Shown here: piece after piece, positions 8,092 to 17,360 of the stretch
Position numbering within the stretch: the stretch's first letter is position 1
How the letters are laid out: every line of letters starts with the position of its first letter
NCBI RefSeq assembly: GCF_035609205.1
Contig: NZ_CP141187.1
Coordinates: forward strand, 62,001-126,000
From: Hymenobacter sp. GOD-10R
GTDB lineage: Bacteria; Bacteroidota; Bacteroidia; Cytophagales; Hymenobacteraceae
Direction of reading: 5' to 3'
DNA: 64,000 nt
Program-made: the position numbers and the translations under genes
Notes under the pieces: model-generated
Seen by the model: the letters and a program-made list of their open reading frames with translations, nothing else
The model's database searches: none
Told to the model about the DNA's origin: nothing

Positions 8092-10596
8092 TTAGCGCCG
8101 AAAATAAACCTGAAACGTAGAGCCCAGCCCGAGCTGGCTGCTCACCTCAATATGGCCCCCCGCGTTTTCCACGATGCGCTTGACCATATACAAGCCCACG
8201 CCCGTGCCCTCCACGTGCGTGTGCAAGCGCTGGAACATGGCAAACAGCTGCTCCTGGCCCTGCGTCAAATCCAGTCCTAGGCCGTTGTCCTGCACTTCCA
8301 ACACGACATACTGGTCGGTGAGAAAACTGCGCAACTGCACCGCGGGCTCTCGGTCGGGGTGATAGTACTTGAAGGCGTTGCTCAAGAGGTTGTAGACCAC
8401 CGAGCGCAGGTTCTTTTCGGCAAACGTCACGGTCAGGCCTTCGGGGATGGTCACCGTCAGCTGGCCCTGGGTGTGGGCCAGCAGCGGGCTCAGGTCCAGG
8501 CGCACAGCCTCCACCACGGGGGCTAGGGCCACCACGTCAGCAGCAGAATTGTACTCCTTTTGCAGGCGCGAGAGGTCAGTGAGGTGGTTGATGGTGCGCC
8601 GGAAGCGCTCCGTAGCGTCCTGCATCAGCGTTAGCATTAGGAGCACGTCGCCGGTGCGAGCGGCAGCGGGCAGCTCGTGCTCCAGGGCCAGTAGCAGGCC
8701 CTCGATGTTGGTGATGGGGGCCTTCAAATCATGCGAGGCCGCGTAGATGAACGTGTCCAGGTCCACGTTGGTGCGCGTGAGCTGGGTATTGCTCTCGTAC
8801 AGCTCCTCGTTGGTGGCCGTCAGTTCTTCGTTGATGGCGGCTAGCTCCTCGTTTAAGTCCTGCACCTGCTGGCGAGCCCGTACTTGGTCGGTCACTTCAA
8901 TGCCCACACAGACAATTTCGTGCACCTGGCCCTGCGCATCGAGCAGCGGTTGATAGACGAAGGTGAAATAGCCCAGCTCCTGCGGGGGGCGGTTGCGGAA
9001 GTAAACGGGCACGTCCGTAAATGTGCGGGCCTGTCCGCTCTGCCAGACGTCGCGCAGCAGCTCGCCAAAGCCCTGCTGCATGAACTCGGGGAAGGCGTCG
9101 GCGTAGGGCAGCCCCAGCAGCTGCTCGCGGGTTTTGTGAAAGAGCCGCGCGGCCTGCGCATTGATGACCTCCAGGACGAAGGTCGGGCCGGTGGCCACGA
9201 ACACGGGCAGCGGGGCTTGTTCAAAGACGAGGTTCACCAGCTGCTGCTGGGCTTCGCGCTCCCGGCGGGCCAGCACCTGCTCGGCCGCATTGTAGGCGAA
9301 GGTGGAGATGCCCACGATCGCGCCGTGTTCGCGGTAGGGCTGGTAGGTAAAGGTGAAATACATCTGCCGAGGCGGCCCCTGGGGCTGCGCGATCAGCAGC
9401 GGCAACTCGGTGCCCTCGTAGGGTTCGCCGGTCTGGTAGACGCGGTCGAGCAGGGCCACGACGCCGCTGTCCACCGTTTCGGGCAAGGCCTCGGCCACGG
9501 GCTGGCCCAGGAGCAGGCGGCCGGGAAAGAAGTCGCGGTAGGCTTGGTTGGCATACGCGTAGCGGTGCTCCGGGCCGCGCTGGATGCAGATGGCGGCCGG
9601 CGTTTGCTCGAACACCTGGTAAAACGCTTCGCGCTCGGCCACCTGGCGCTGGACCGCCGCCAGCACATCCGCTTGCAAAGCCAGGGCAGTTTCGGTGCGC
9701 TCGGCCACGCGGGTTTCCAACTCCTGGTTGAGTGTCTGCATGCGCTGGCGAGCCAGCACTTGTTCGGTTACTTCGATACCGACCGAAAGCGCGCCGGTGA
9801 TGCGGCCGTCGGCCGCCCGCATTGGCACAAAAGCCAAGTTCCAGTAAAGCGTATCGAGCCGCCCAGCCCGCGCGTGCGTACCGGCCCGCTCCTGCACCAG
9901 CACGGGCTGCCCGGTCGTGTAGACGCTGGCGAGCACCTGCTCAAAGCCGTGGCCCGCCAGCTCCGGCAGGGCCTCAAACAAGGGCTTGCCCAGCAGCTCG
10001 TCGGCCGAGCGGTTCAGCAACTGGCACGAGATGGGGTTGGCCAGCTCAATGCGGTGCTCTGGCCCTTCGTACACGGCAATGGCAACCGGGGCCAGCTCAA
10101 ACACGCGCGTCAGCTCGCTCCGTTGCCGCTCGACCTCGGCCCGTGCGGCTTGCTCGCGGGCCTGGCTCTGGCGCAAGGCCTCCTCGACGGCCGTGCGCGG
10201 CTGCTCGCTGGTGTCGGAGAAGCTCACCAGCAGGAGCTCGCCGCTCCGCTGAGCCGAGAGCAGAAAGTAATTATCCAGGCCGTCAAAAGAATAGTTGGCC
10301 TGGTACTGCCCGGGCTGGCCGGAGAGGAACGTGTCGCGGTAAAAAGCAAAGATGCCCGTAGCGACCGCGTGTGGATACAGCGACAGAAATGTCTGCGTAG
10401 GATAAGCCGGCAGACCAAGCATGCGTTGCGCCGCGGGGTTTAGCTGTGCGTACGCCCAGTCGACGAGTTCACTGTCCTCGCCGGCTGCGTACACCGGCCG
10501 AAACAGAATAACACCCGTGAGGGAGACGTGCAACAGGGTCTGCAGCAGCGCATGACTGGCGGCGAGGTCAGCCGGTAATACGGCGGGTGGCGGCAT
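8092..10596 (-). CDS. Multi-PAS sensor histidine kinase
   Basis: It has 834 residues from the ATG at 10596. There is no signal peptide or membrane segment, so it is cytoplasmic. PAS-type modules lie at about 15-140, 160-290 (VFELAPVAIAVYEGPEHRIELAN), 310-440 (VFEQTPAAICIQRGPEHRYAYAN) and 450-575 (VFEQAPLPVFVATGPTFVLEV). A coiled coil (ELAAINEELTATNEELYESN) leads to the HisKA H-box ASHDLKAPITN with His near 622. The HATPase domain follows with N-box LLSNAFKYY, G1 DNGLGLDL and G2 GTGVGLYM. It presumably phosphorylates the receiver encoded downstream; PAS ligands cannot be inferred. Confidence 0.92.
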   Translation of the reverse strand: MPPPAVLPADLAASHALLQTLLHVSLTGVILFRPVYAAGEDSELVDWAYAQLNPAAQRMLGLPAYPTQTFLSLYPHAVATGIFAFYRDTFLSGQPGQYQANYSFDGLDNYFLLSAQRSGELLLVSFSDTSEQPRTAVEEALRQSQAREQAARAEVERQRSELTRVFELAPVAIAVYEGPEHRIELANPISCQLLNRSADELLGKPLFEALPELAGHGFEQVLASVYTTGQPVLVQERAGTHARAGRLDTLYWNLAFVPMRAADGRITGALSVGIEVTEQVLARQRMQTLNQELETRVAERTETALALQADVLAAVQRQVAEREAFYQVFEQTPAAICIQRGPEHRYAYANQAYRDFFPGRLLLGQPVAEALPETVDSGVVALLDRVYQTGEPYEGTELPLLIAQPQGPPRQMYFTFTYQPYREHGAIVGISTFAYNAAEQVLARREREAQQQLVNLVFEQAPLPVFVATGPTFVLEVINAQAARLFHKTREQLLGLPYADAFPEFMQQGFGELLRDVWQSGQARTFTDVPVYFRNRPPQELGYFTFVYQPLLDAQGQVHEIVCVGIEVTDQVRARQQVQDLNEELAAINEELTATNEELYESNTQLTRTNVDLDTFIYAASHDLKAPITNIEGLLLALEHELPAAARTGDVLLMLTLMQDATERFRRTINHLTDLSRLQKEYNSAADVVALAPVVEAVRLDLSPLLAHTQGQLTVTIPEGLTVTFAEKNLRSVVYNLLSNAFKYYHPDREPAVQLRSFLTDQYVVLEVQDNGLGLDLTQGQEQLFAMFQRLHTHVEGTGVGLYMVKRIVENAGGHIEVSSQLGLGSTFQVYFRR

Positions 10597-10725
10597 AGAT
10601 AGGGGAAAACGAAGACGACCCAAGGTACGCGCTTCCGGGTGGCGACCGCTATGGTCTTCGGTGAATAATCTTCGCTCTCAACGTCAGCAGCCCCTTATTC
10701 TGCACTCCCTGTGACCAACGCAACG

Positions 10726-11133
10726 CTAGGGACAAATAAAATGGGTATTGCGCAGCCACTCATAGGCCGTAGCACCCTCATCGAAGGAGGCAATAAACGG
10801 CTTGTACGAGTGCTCCACAAAAGCAGTGATAGTATCGGTGGTCTGCCAGTCCCGGGCATTGATCCAAGCGATCACGCAGATGCCTAGGTCCGCGAGACGG
10901 GGTAAGTAGTTGGTGCTGACCCATTCGCTGATTTCATTCCAGCCATCAATGGCTTGGCTACTATCACACAGCAGTTTCGTAACCGAAATTTCGCCTACGT
11001 GCTGCGAAATAACGGCACAGGCCGCCAGCGACGCCTCGCTATCCTGCAAACCCGTCCACTGGGCCAAGAGCCAGTGATTGTCGGTATCGTGGTATAGAGA
11101 AAAAACCGGGCACCGAAATAAGAGTAACATCAT
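10726..11133 (-). CDS. STAS/SEC14-like small protein
   Basis: It has 135 residues from MMLLLFRCPVFSLYHD; a longer open frame reaches 11325 but its extension is not protein-like. The pattern of an N-terminal strand pair ('NHWLLAQWTGLQD'), a helix with CAVISQH, 'KLLCDSS' and a C-terminal 'YEWLR' helix resembles small Bacteroidota proteins annotated as STAS/SEC14-domain, often found near two-component genes. The role is unknown, possibly in stress signalling. It lies upstream of the multi-PAS kinase on the same strand. Confidence 0.6.
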   Translation of the reverse strand: MMLLLFRCPVFSLYHDTDNHWLLAQWTGLQDSEASLAACAVISQHVGEISVTKLLCDSSQAIDGWNEISEWVSTNYLPRLADLGICVIAWINARDWQTTDTITAFVEHSYKPFIASFDEGATAYEWLRNTHFICP

Positions 11134-11427
11134 CTCTTGTTTACTGCAAATGAGGCGGTGGTAGTTACACGGAAAGATTACGCGATTTTTACGGACTGCT
11201 CCGCTAATCGCGGCGAGTAATACGGCCAAGCACGATAACAACCCGTCACACCTTACTAGGGAAGTGGCCTTTCTCAAGCGCTGCAACGAGAATTGACTGC
11301 CGAAGCAGCTGGGCCTTAGGCGCACAGCAGCGGGCTAGCTCGGCGGTGAATGATGCGTGCTTGTACATCAAGGTCACAGGCCACTAGTCTATGGCTTGTC
11401 TTGTCCTAAAATGAACTGTGTTAAAAG

Positions 11428-12417
11428 TCAAGGATTCGGGACAAGTTTTGAGGTAAAGTCGGCTTGGTAAGGCACACCCGATTTAACGATGGCGAAGGCT
11501 TGCTTGAGCAGCTTGTTGCAGACGGCAATCAAGGCCACTTTGCCATTCTTGCCTTTCCCGACGAGTCGCTCATATAAGGCCTGACAGGCTGTATTCCGTT
11601 TCTTGGCCGCGAAGCTGCACATGAAGAGTTTGCCGCGGATTAAGGCCCCACCCATCTTGGTGATGCGCACCTTTCCCCGTACACTGGTGCCTGAACTGTG
11701 CTCACGGGGGGAGAGACCTGCTTTGGCAATCAATTGGCGGTAGTTGTCCAAACGAGCAAAGCCGCCGGCAAACAAGAGCAACAAGCCGGCTGTCTTGCGC
11801 CCAATCCCGGGAATGGAGCACAAGAGGCTCATCTCGTGGGCATAGCGCTGCTCTAGCAGCCGGAGTAACTCGGTTTCAATGTCACGCAGCTGCTGTGCAA
11901 GTTGCTGGCAAGTCTGTTGCAGGCGCTTCAAGGCTAATTTACTCACCACGGGTTGCTGCTGCAAGGCTTCCAAGGAGTTAGTCACCATGGTTTTCTGCTT
12001 AAGCAGTTGCTCGCTGACTTGTTCGAGCTGGCGGCATTCGACCAAAACGGTTTCGTCGGGCTGCCACAGTTTGACAGCCTGCTGCTGGCCGTAGCGCAAC
12101 AGCCACTGGGCATCCTTGCGGTCGCTCTTGCCCTTGCCAAGATGCATTTGAATAAAGCGTTTGATAACTAATGGGTTGAGCACCGCCACCTGTCCTTTCT
12201 GCTCGTGCAGATAATAGGCCAAGGTTAGGTAGTAGCTGCCGGTGGCCTCCATGATGAACAAGCAGTCAGATCCACAGGCTTTCACTAACTGCTGAAAGCC
12301 TGCCTTGGTGTTGCTGACCTCCAAGTACTGCACCTGCTGGTCGCGTTGATAACAGACGGCGAGCGAGGCTTTGCTCACATCAATGCCGACGACGGGGAAA
12401 AGTGATGGCAGATTCAT
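11428..12417 (-). CDS. IS110-family DEDD transposase (copy 1)
   Basis: It has 329 residues. The N-terminal RuvC-like DEDD domain shows Asp13 in GIDVSK, Glu57 in MEATGSY, and Asp99/Asp102 in KSDRKDAQ. A coiled-coil middle is followed by the Transposase_20 domain with CSIPGIGRKTAG and the serine-rich loop (HSSGTSVRGK) that carries the catalytic Ser in this family. Length and motif order match complete IS110 enzymes, so it looks active. IS110 recombinases work with a bridge RNA from the element's non-coding end. The protein is identical to the one at 52309-53298. Confidence 0.95.
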   Translation of the reverse strand: MNLPSLFPVVGIDVSKASLAVCYQRDQQVQYLEVSNTKAGFQQLVKACGSDCLFIMEATGSYYLTLAYYLHEQKGQVAVLNPLVIKRFIQMHLGKGKSDRKDAQWLLRYGQQQAVKLWQPDETVLVECRQLEQVSEQLLKQKTMVTNSLEALQQQPVVSKLALKRLQQTCQQLAQQLRDIETELLRLLEQRYAHEMSLLCSIPGIGRKTAGLLLLFAGGFARLDNYRQLIAKAGLSPREHSSGTSVRGKVRITKMGGALIRGKLFMCSFAAKKRNTACQALYERLVGKGKNGKVALIAVCNKLLKQAFAIVKSGVPYQADFTSKLVPNP

Positions 12418-12643
12418 ACCAAGCAGCCTGAAAGGTGAATAGAAAGGAGAAAAGGAGTTCTAGGGGATCTTTCGCTATCCTAATACAGGCTCGTGCGCCT
12501 CCTGGAACTGTTCAAAGTGGCCCTAGAAGAAGAAGGGGATTGTCATTTTAGACGAGCTAGCAACGCCGCTCCATAGGTTGAGGAATCTTACGCCTTCTCC
12601 TTCCTTTTCAATAGTCTCCCTACGGCGGCTAGGTGAACATAGG
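12418..12643 (-). ncRNA. Putative IS110 bridge RNA region (copy 1)
   Basis: This is the ~226-bp non-coding 5' end of the element. In IS110-group elements the left end upstream of the transposase encodes the bridge RNA that pairs with target and donor. The short margin (31 bp) lies on the other side, which fits that subgroup. Inside, ATAGGTTGA at 12573-12581 repeats nine bases of the target arm found just outside the element (12644-12652), as expected for a target-guide loop. TCCTAATA at 12478-12485 resembles the other arm (TCCTAAAAT). RNA ends and folding are not determined. Confidence 0.45.
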
Positions 12644-12804
12644 ATAGGTTGACGCCTTCCAACGCGGACTATAGTCTGGAGCTGATGCTAGAAAAGTTGT
12701 CAGCGAACTGCACTTGTTGCGCAACCCCGCTAGCTAGGAAGAACGGCTGGCCGAGTTTCCTTAACGTTGTTTTACGTTTCTACTCTAGGGAGACTCTTAC
12801 TTTG

Positions 12805-13740
12805 TCATCTTTTTCTGTAGCTAAGAAAATTTTCAACAATCAGTTTCGCCACTAGTTCCGGGTTTTGATAATATATACCATGGCTGTATTTTGGCAGCAA
12901 AATAATTTTGCTATTATCATTGTCCTTTATTAAGTCGGAATAGTGTTGGATTCTTAAATTATCATACTCCTTCCACCAAGGTTTGAAATTAATTCCCAAG
13001 CTAAGCTTTTTGTTCATTTCTTCATCGGGTGCTTCAATCGGCTTGTTGTACGAAATAATCACTGTTACAGCAATTTTATCTTTTAGTCGGGGTAAGTTGC
13101 TATACTCATAGAAGTAACCCGATGCATTTGCTTTCAAAGCTCTTAGTGCATCATTCCTTGTGCCTGGGCCAAAATCTTTATTTTCTGCCATCATTTTTAT
13201 AAGTATAGTGGAGAGTTGTTGGTACCCCGTAGCACTTTGAGAGTTCATTCTCGCTTTTTCGTTCTCCTCTGATGATAGCATGAAGTCAGTTGGGTCCGAG
13301 AAAACAAGGCCAGAAACATCCTCTGGAAATTCGGCCGCAAATAATCTTATATAAGGCCCGCCTATAGAATGCCCAACTAATAGATAGGGCGGTTTTATAT
13401 GTAACGTTAGCAGTAACGTATGGAGTCGTTTTATAAGTTGGGAATCAGAAATGATTCCAGAATCCGGTTCGGACTGTCCAATTCCGGGCCTATCATACTG
13501 AACGCTCGCAATATTTGCTGGAAGAAACGGAAGAATTGGGTCGAATATTCCACCTCCTAATCCTGACTCGAAAACAACAATGGGGTCACCGTTTTTTCTG
13601 CCTTGAATATTAAACATTTTATAACCTATTTTCTTCCCGTCAACAACAACCGATTTACTATGATTCTGCTGAGCATGAGTTGAAAGATTACAAGCAAGAA
13701 AAAACAAAATGCCCGAAATAATTTCGTTTATATTTTTCAT
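12805..13740 (-). CDS. Secreted alpha/beta hydrolase
   Basis: It has 311 residues from the ATG at 13740. The N-terminus MKNINEIISGILFFLACNLSTHAQ is a signal peptide. The alpha/beta-hydrolase core shows the strand VVFESGLGGG, the nucleophile elbow G-H-S-I-G-G, the acidic residue in VFSDPTDF or later, and a late His in LPKYSHGIYY. Substrate is unknown; esterase or lipase activity is likely. The DNA is clearly AT-richer than its neighbours and codon use differs, suggesting recent transfer. It sits 150 bp beyond IS110 copy 1. Confidence 0.85.
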   Translation of the reverse strand: MKNINEIISGILFFLACNLSTHAQQNHSKSVVVDGKKIGYKMFNIQGRKNGDPIVVFESGLGGGIFDPILPFLPANIASVQYDRPGIGQSEPDSGIISDSQLIKRLHTLLLTLHIKPPYLLVGHSIGGPYIRLFAAEFPEDVSGLVFSDPTDFMLSSEENEKARMNSQSATGYQQLSTILIKMMAENKDFGPGTRNDALRALKANASGYFYEYSNLPRLKDKIAVTVIISYNKPIEAPDEEMNKKLSLGINFKPWWKEYDNLRIQHYSDLIKDNDNSKIILLPKYSHGIYYQNPELVAKLIVENFLSYRKR

Positions 13741-13979
13741 GTCCCTGGCAAAAGAGGTTGGTGGAAAAGGTTGCACACAGCGTTGACGTGTTTAGAAAGT
13801 TGTGATAATGGGAAAATGCTAGGTTCAATTAACCACAAGGCAAAGGAGTTTAGGAGGCAGAAACCTCTCGGAGCTGCCCCCAGTTCGTTGGACCGCAACG
13901 AGGGCACCTGCGGCCAGCGCTGGCGCGGAACGCGTTACGCCACCGGTTGAGCTGGTCAAGGTCACCCGCTCTTAGTTGG

Positions 13980-14836
13980 CTACGGATGACCGACCGGGTT
14001 CCTACTTTTCGCAATCAGCTGCCGGCAAAATTCTAGCTCCCCATCGTGGTCGCTCAAGTACTGATAGCCGAGGCTATTGACAAGCTGCTCATCGGGTACG
14101 ATAACGTAGCCCATCTGCTGAGTATAGTTGGAGGGGCATGCTGGGTAGCAAGCGCATCTATACCGGGCGGTCGTAAGGGCTGCGCAGTACCTACAAGAAA
14201 GACTTATGAGAAAAGCGCGTGCGGCCCACGGTCGCCTCGGCGGCGCAGAGTGTGCGTTCTTGATCCAACCAAAAGCTTGGGTCGATAGCGAGGTACGCAC
14301 TAAAGACATCCGCTTGGGTGACGAGCAGTTGCACAACGGCTAGCCCACCGAGCGAGGGCCCGCTCACGACCCGGTAGGAGGTCGTGGGGTAGAGCGAGTC
14401 GATACGGGGTACCAATTCCGTTTGGAGAAACTGGCCAGACAGTTCGCCACCGCCGCAGACGCTTGCCGTCCCCGGATCTACAAAGGGAGGCGTGGGGGCT
14501 ACGCGCGTGGGCGTCAGGTCCCGACCGACCACGGTTCGTATTCAGGATGCCCACCACGATCAGGCGCGGCCAGCGGCCCGCCAGTTGTTCGGTGACGGCG
14601 ACGGTGCTGGCGAAGTAGTTTTCGCCATCTAGCACATACAGCACCGGGAAACGCGCCTGTGGGTTGGTGGTAGCAGGTACGTGTACCCAGATGGAACGCT
14701 GTTCATGTGGCACCTGCGAGTACAGGTCGCGCCGCTGGCCCGAACAAGACGATGTAGAGGGCTGGGCCAAACCAGGAACGACCAGCAACCAGCAGGAGAG
14801 TACCAGTATGGTGGAAAGAAAGACCTTCTTGTTCAT
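13980..14836 (-). pseudogene. Decayed esterase-fold (putative esterase D family) gene
   Basis: From the ATG at 14836 (MNKKVFLSTILVLSCWLLVVPGLAQ, a signal peptide) the frame reads like a secreted esterase: SIWVHVPATTN, FPVLYVLDGENYF, LIVVGILNTN. It then loses frame near 14535. The family text continues in another frame (RDLTPTRVAPTPP, then SGPSLGGLAVVQLL with the nucleophile elbow, then AIDPSFWLDQ). A second shift occurs near 14200, after which only NSLGYQYLSDHDGELEF is left. Two frameshifts make an intact product unlikely. The original enzyme would resemble IroE/Fes-type esterases. Confidence 0.7.
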
Positions 14837-15056
14837 GGTACATAGCAGGTTGTAAAGTGATAGGTAGTAGCCAGTATGGGGCACCACTGCTCGCTCGCTC
14901 CGGGCGTAGCTTGCTGCTTAGTTCCCCCCGGTATTAGTAGCTGACAAAAGCCAGGCGCGTTGCCGAGGCCACGCTGTACAGTGCACGCCAGCGGGCACGA
15001 ACAGGTAAGGCCAACGGCTGCGTTAGTAAGCCAGAACTCCCCCGGCAGGAAGTAGC

Positions 15057-15749
15057 CTAGCCCGTGATATGCGCGAGCTGCTCGGCAAAGCCAGGCCCAA
15101 TCGGCAAGGCTACATGGTGAACCCAAACTGTGGTGCGGTCCAGTTTGGTGATGTGGTTTTTGGCCACAAAGTAGGAGCGGTGAATGCGAACGAACGCGTG
15201 AGCCGGGAGCAATTGCGCTACCTCCTGCATGGTCAGGCGCGTGAGTACTTTCTGGCCGGTGGTGATGAATTGCACGTAGTTGCCCTGGCTTTCCACGTAC
15301 AGAATATCCTGCAGCAGCACGCGAATTTGTTCGTAGCCGCTTTTCAAGAACAGGGCCGTGGAAGCGCTCAGCCGGCTGGGCCCTTGGTGGCGTACCGTGT
15401 ACTGGTCGTACGCTTTGTGGCAGGCCAGTAGGAAGCGGGCGGCGGAGAAGGGTTTGAGCAAGTAGTCGACCGCGTTTAGTTCATAACTCTGCACGGCATG
15501 TTCGCTGTAGGCCGTCGTGAATACCACCAGCGGGGGGCTGGCAATCGAGCGCAGCCACTCCAGGCCCGACATATCGGGCATGTTGATGTCCAGAAAAACC
15601 AGGTCAACCGGGTGGTGACGCACGTACTCGGAAGCAGCAAAACAATCCGTGAAGTAGGCCGTTACGTCCAACACACTCACTTTCTGCGCCAGCAGTTGGA
15701 TAACTTCCAGCGCTACGGGTTCGTCGTCAAGGGCAATGGCACGCATCAT
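15057..15749 (-). CDS. LytTR-family response regulator
   Basis: It has 230 residues. The receiver domain (1-120) has an acidic pair in ALDDE, phospho-acceptor Asp54 in FLDINMP, T/S in VFTTAY, and Lys in LLKPF. A LytTR DNA-binding domain (about 135-230) follows, with ILYVESQGNYVQF and FVRIHRSYFVAKNHI. It is encoded 42 bp downstream of the LytS-type kinase on the same strand, so they form one unit. Such pairs bind direct repeats upstream of few targets; which genes are controlled here is not visible. Confidence 0.93.
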   Translation of the reverse strand: MMRAIALDDEPVALEVIQLLAQKVSVLDVTAYFTDCFAASEYVRHHPVDLVFLDINMPDMSGLEWLRSIASPPLVVFTTAYSEHAVQSYELNAVDYLLKPFSAARFLLACHKAYDQYTVRHQGPSRLSASTALFLKSGYEQIRVLLQDILYVESQGNYVQFITTGQKVLTRLTMQEVAQLLPAHAFVRIHRSYFVAKNHITKLDRTTVWVHHVALPIGPGFAEQLAHITG

Positions 15750-15791
15750 GCGGATAAAAGAGATTGGTGGAAGCGAAAGACGTTGTTAGCA

Positions 15792-17360
15792 TCACTCGTG
15801 GGTAAACAGCGGCACTACCAAGTGTACGACAAAGTCGGTTCCCTCTTCTTGGCAGCTAAGCTGATAGCGGCCGCCGTAGAGCAGGCGCAGGCGTTCGGTC
15901 ACGTTTTGCAGTCCGATGCCCATACCCGGCTTTTCCAGGTCGTTTTGCGCCCGCACGTGCCGGCTGTTGCGCACCGTAAAGCGGAGGGATTCCTGCTCAC
16001 ACGTCAGCTGAATATGTACCCACGAGGGTTCCCTGGGGCTGACACCATGTTTAAAGGCATTTTCCACGAACGGCAGCAGCAGCATGGGGGCAATTTGGTA
16101 CGGGCGAGACGGCGGCTGCATAGTCGTCTCAATGCATAGCGTAGGCGAGGGCGGGGTCCGCAGCTTTTGCAAGGCGATGTAATTCTCCAGGTAGCCAATC
16201 TCCCGGTCAAGGGAAATGAAGTCCTGCGTGTTTTCCTCCAGCATGAAGCGCATCATGTCGCCTAGCCGTTGCACCCCTTCGGCGGTGGCTTCGGCCCGCT
16301 CCTTCAGGGCCGTGCCGTACAGCGTGTTCAAGGCGTTGAACAAGAAGTGCGGATTGATTTGGGACCGTAATCGGTGTAGCTCCACCGCCGAGTGCACCAA
16401 TTGCTGCTCGACGCCGCGTAACTGCAACAAGGTATCCTGCCGTTGCTGGTACAAAAACCACGAAATCGGGAGGGTCACGACTACTTGTATCGTCCAGCCA
16501 CCAAGCAGTACGAGGAGAAAATTTTCATGAAAGACGAATCGAGTCAGCAGCAGCGCAAAGGGGAAGGTCCAGAGAAAGGAAAGGGCGAAGAGGCGTAGCA
16601 GAAAGGCTGGCGCCTCCTGTCGAGTTGTTGGCGTTGCACTTGGCAGCAGCCAGTAGGTGGTGCTCAGGTATAGCCCGGCCATGGGAGGAATGATGAAGAG
16701 ATACACCAGCAAGGACTCCTCACTAACCAGATTAAACGCCCCTAGCAACCGACCCAAGCACACATACACCGTGACCAGCGCGGTTATTTGGTTAGTCACT
16801 ACTACCCGGTAGGTGCGGCGTGGACCGGGTTGTTCCACCCAGTGGAGGACCGCTTCCCGTACGCCTACATACAGCCCAAAGCCTAGCAGCAGCCCCAGTG
16901 CTCGGTCCAGACCGGTAAAGACATCAAGTAAAGGCTGCTCATGGTAGCCAAACAGGCTTAGCAGGCGGAAGCTCAGACCATAACTAATGTAATGCGGATG
17001 CGCATAATACGTGGCTACATTGGCCACCAGTGCCATAAAGAAAGCTACCAGAGCCAGTTGAAAAATAGTCCAGACGAGCGAGCGAAGTGCCGTAATGGTC
17101 AGCCCCTGCGACGTCCAGCGTGCTCGTACCGTTAGGAAACTATAGTTGGCCCAGCGGTAGCCCACGTACAAGGCCAGCACCACGGCTAGCTGGGGCCCCA
17201 GCAAATTGAAGTACTGGTTGAACGGTTGTCGATGCTCGCTAAAAGCAGCAGCCAAGCGGCTGATTTCCGGCGTATGCACGTACCAGCAGTAGCCGGCACT
17301 GGTGATTCCTGTCAGCAGAGTGACAAGCAGCCGTTCATGGTCTCGCCATTTCGTACCCAT
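15792..17360 (-). CDS. LytS/YehU-type sensor histidine kinase
   Basis: It has 522 residues. The N-terminal half holds about eight hydrophobic segments (to about residue 295), so the sensor is membrane-embedded. A coiled coil leads to the His_kinase domain with INPHFLFNALNTLYG (phospho-His near 338) and a HATPase domain with LLPFVENAFKHG and GMGIGLQNVTERL. This is the standard Bacteroidota partner of LytTR regulators and lies immediately upstream of one. The stimulus is unknown. Confidence 0.93.
   Translation of the reverse strand: MGTKWRDHERLLVTLLTGITSAGYCWYVHTPEISRLAAAFSEHRQPFNQYFNLLGPQLAVVLALYVGYRWANYSFLTVRARWTSQGLTITALRSLVWTIFQLALVAFFMALVANVATYYAHPHYISYGLSFRLLSLFGYHEQPLLDVFTGLDRALGLLLGFGLYVGVREAVLHWVEQPGPRRTYRVVVTNQITALVTVYVCLGRLLGAFNLVSEESLLVYLFIIPPMAGLYLSTTYWLLPSATPTTRQEAPAFLLRLFALSFLWTFPFALLLTRFVFHENFLLVLLGGWTIQVVVTLPISWFLYQQRQDTLLQLRGVEQQLVHSAVELHRLRSQINPHFLFNALNTLYGTALKERAEATAEGVQRLGDMMRFMLEENTQDFISLDREIGYLENYIALQKLRTPPSPTLCIETTMQPPSRPYQIAPMLLLPFVENAFKHGVSPREPSWVHIQLTCEQESLRFTVRNSRHVRAQNDLEKPGMGIGLQNVTERLRLLYGGRYQLSCQEEGTDFVVHLVVPLFTHE

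Larger units (their letters stand above)
11397..12653 (-). mobile_element. IS110-family insertion sequence, copy 1
   Basis: This 1257-bp segment is repeated exactly at 52278-53534, an offset of 40881 bp throughout. The element proper is probably 11411-12643 (about 1.23 kb), bounded by an AT dinucleotide at 11411-11412 and 12644-12645. The outer 14 and 8 bp are then the two halves of its target. There are no terminal inverted repeats, as usual for IS110. It carries one transposase gene with a 31-bp 3' margin and a ~226-bp 5' non-coding end. No further IS3 sequence follows on the right, unlike copy 2. Confidence 0.9.

Noticed and set aside
8884..10443. 519-codon plus-strand frame opposite the PAS kinase
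   Set aside because: It is the antisense of a GC-rich gene with clear kinase motifs. Its low-complexity Gly/Leu/Gln/Arg composition is typical of a shadow frame.
11134..11325. N-terminal extension of the STAS/SEC14-like gene
   Set aside because: The extra 64 residues are Arg/Cys/Leu-rich and unlike the family. The MM start at 11133 fits the normal length.
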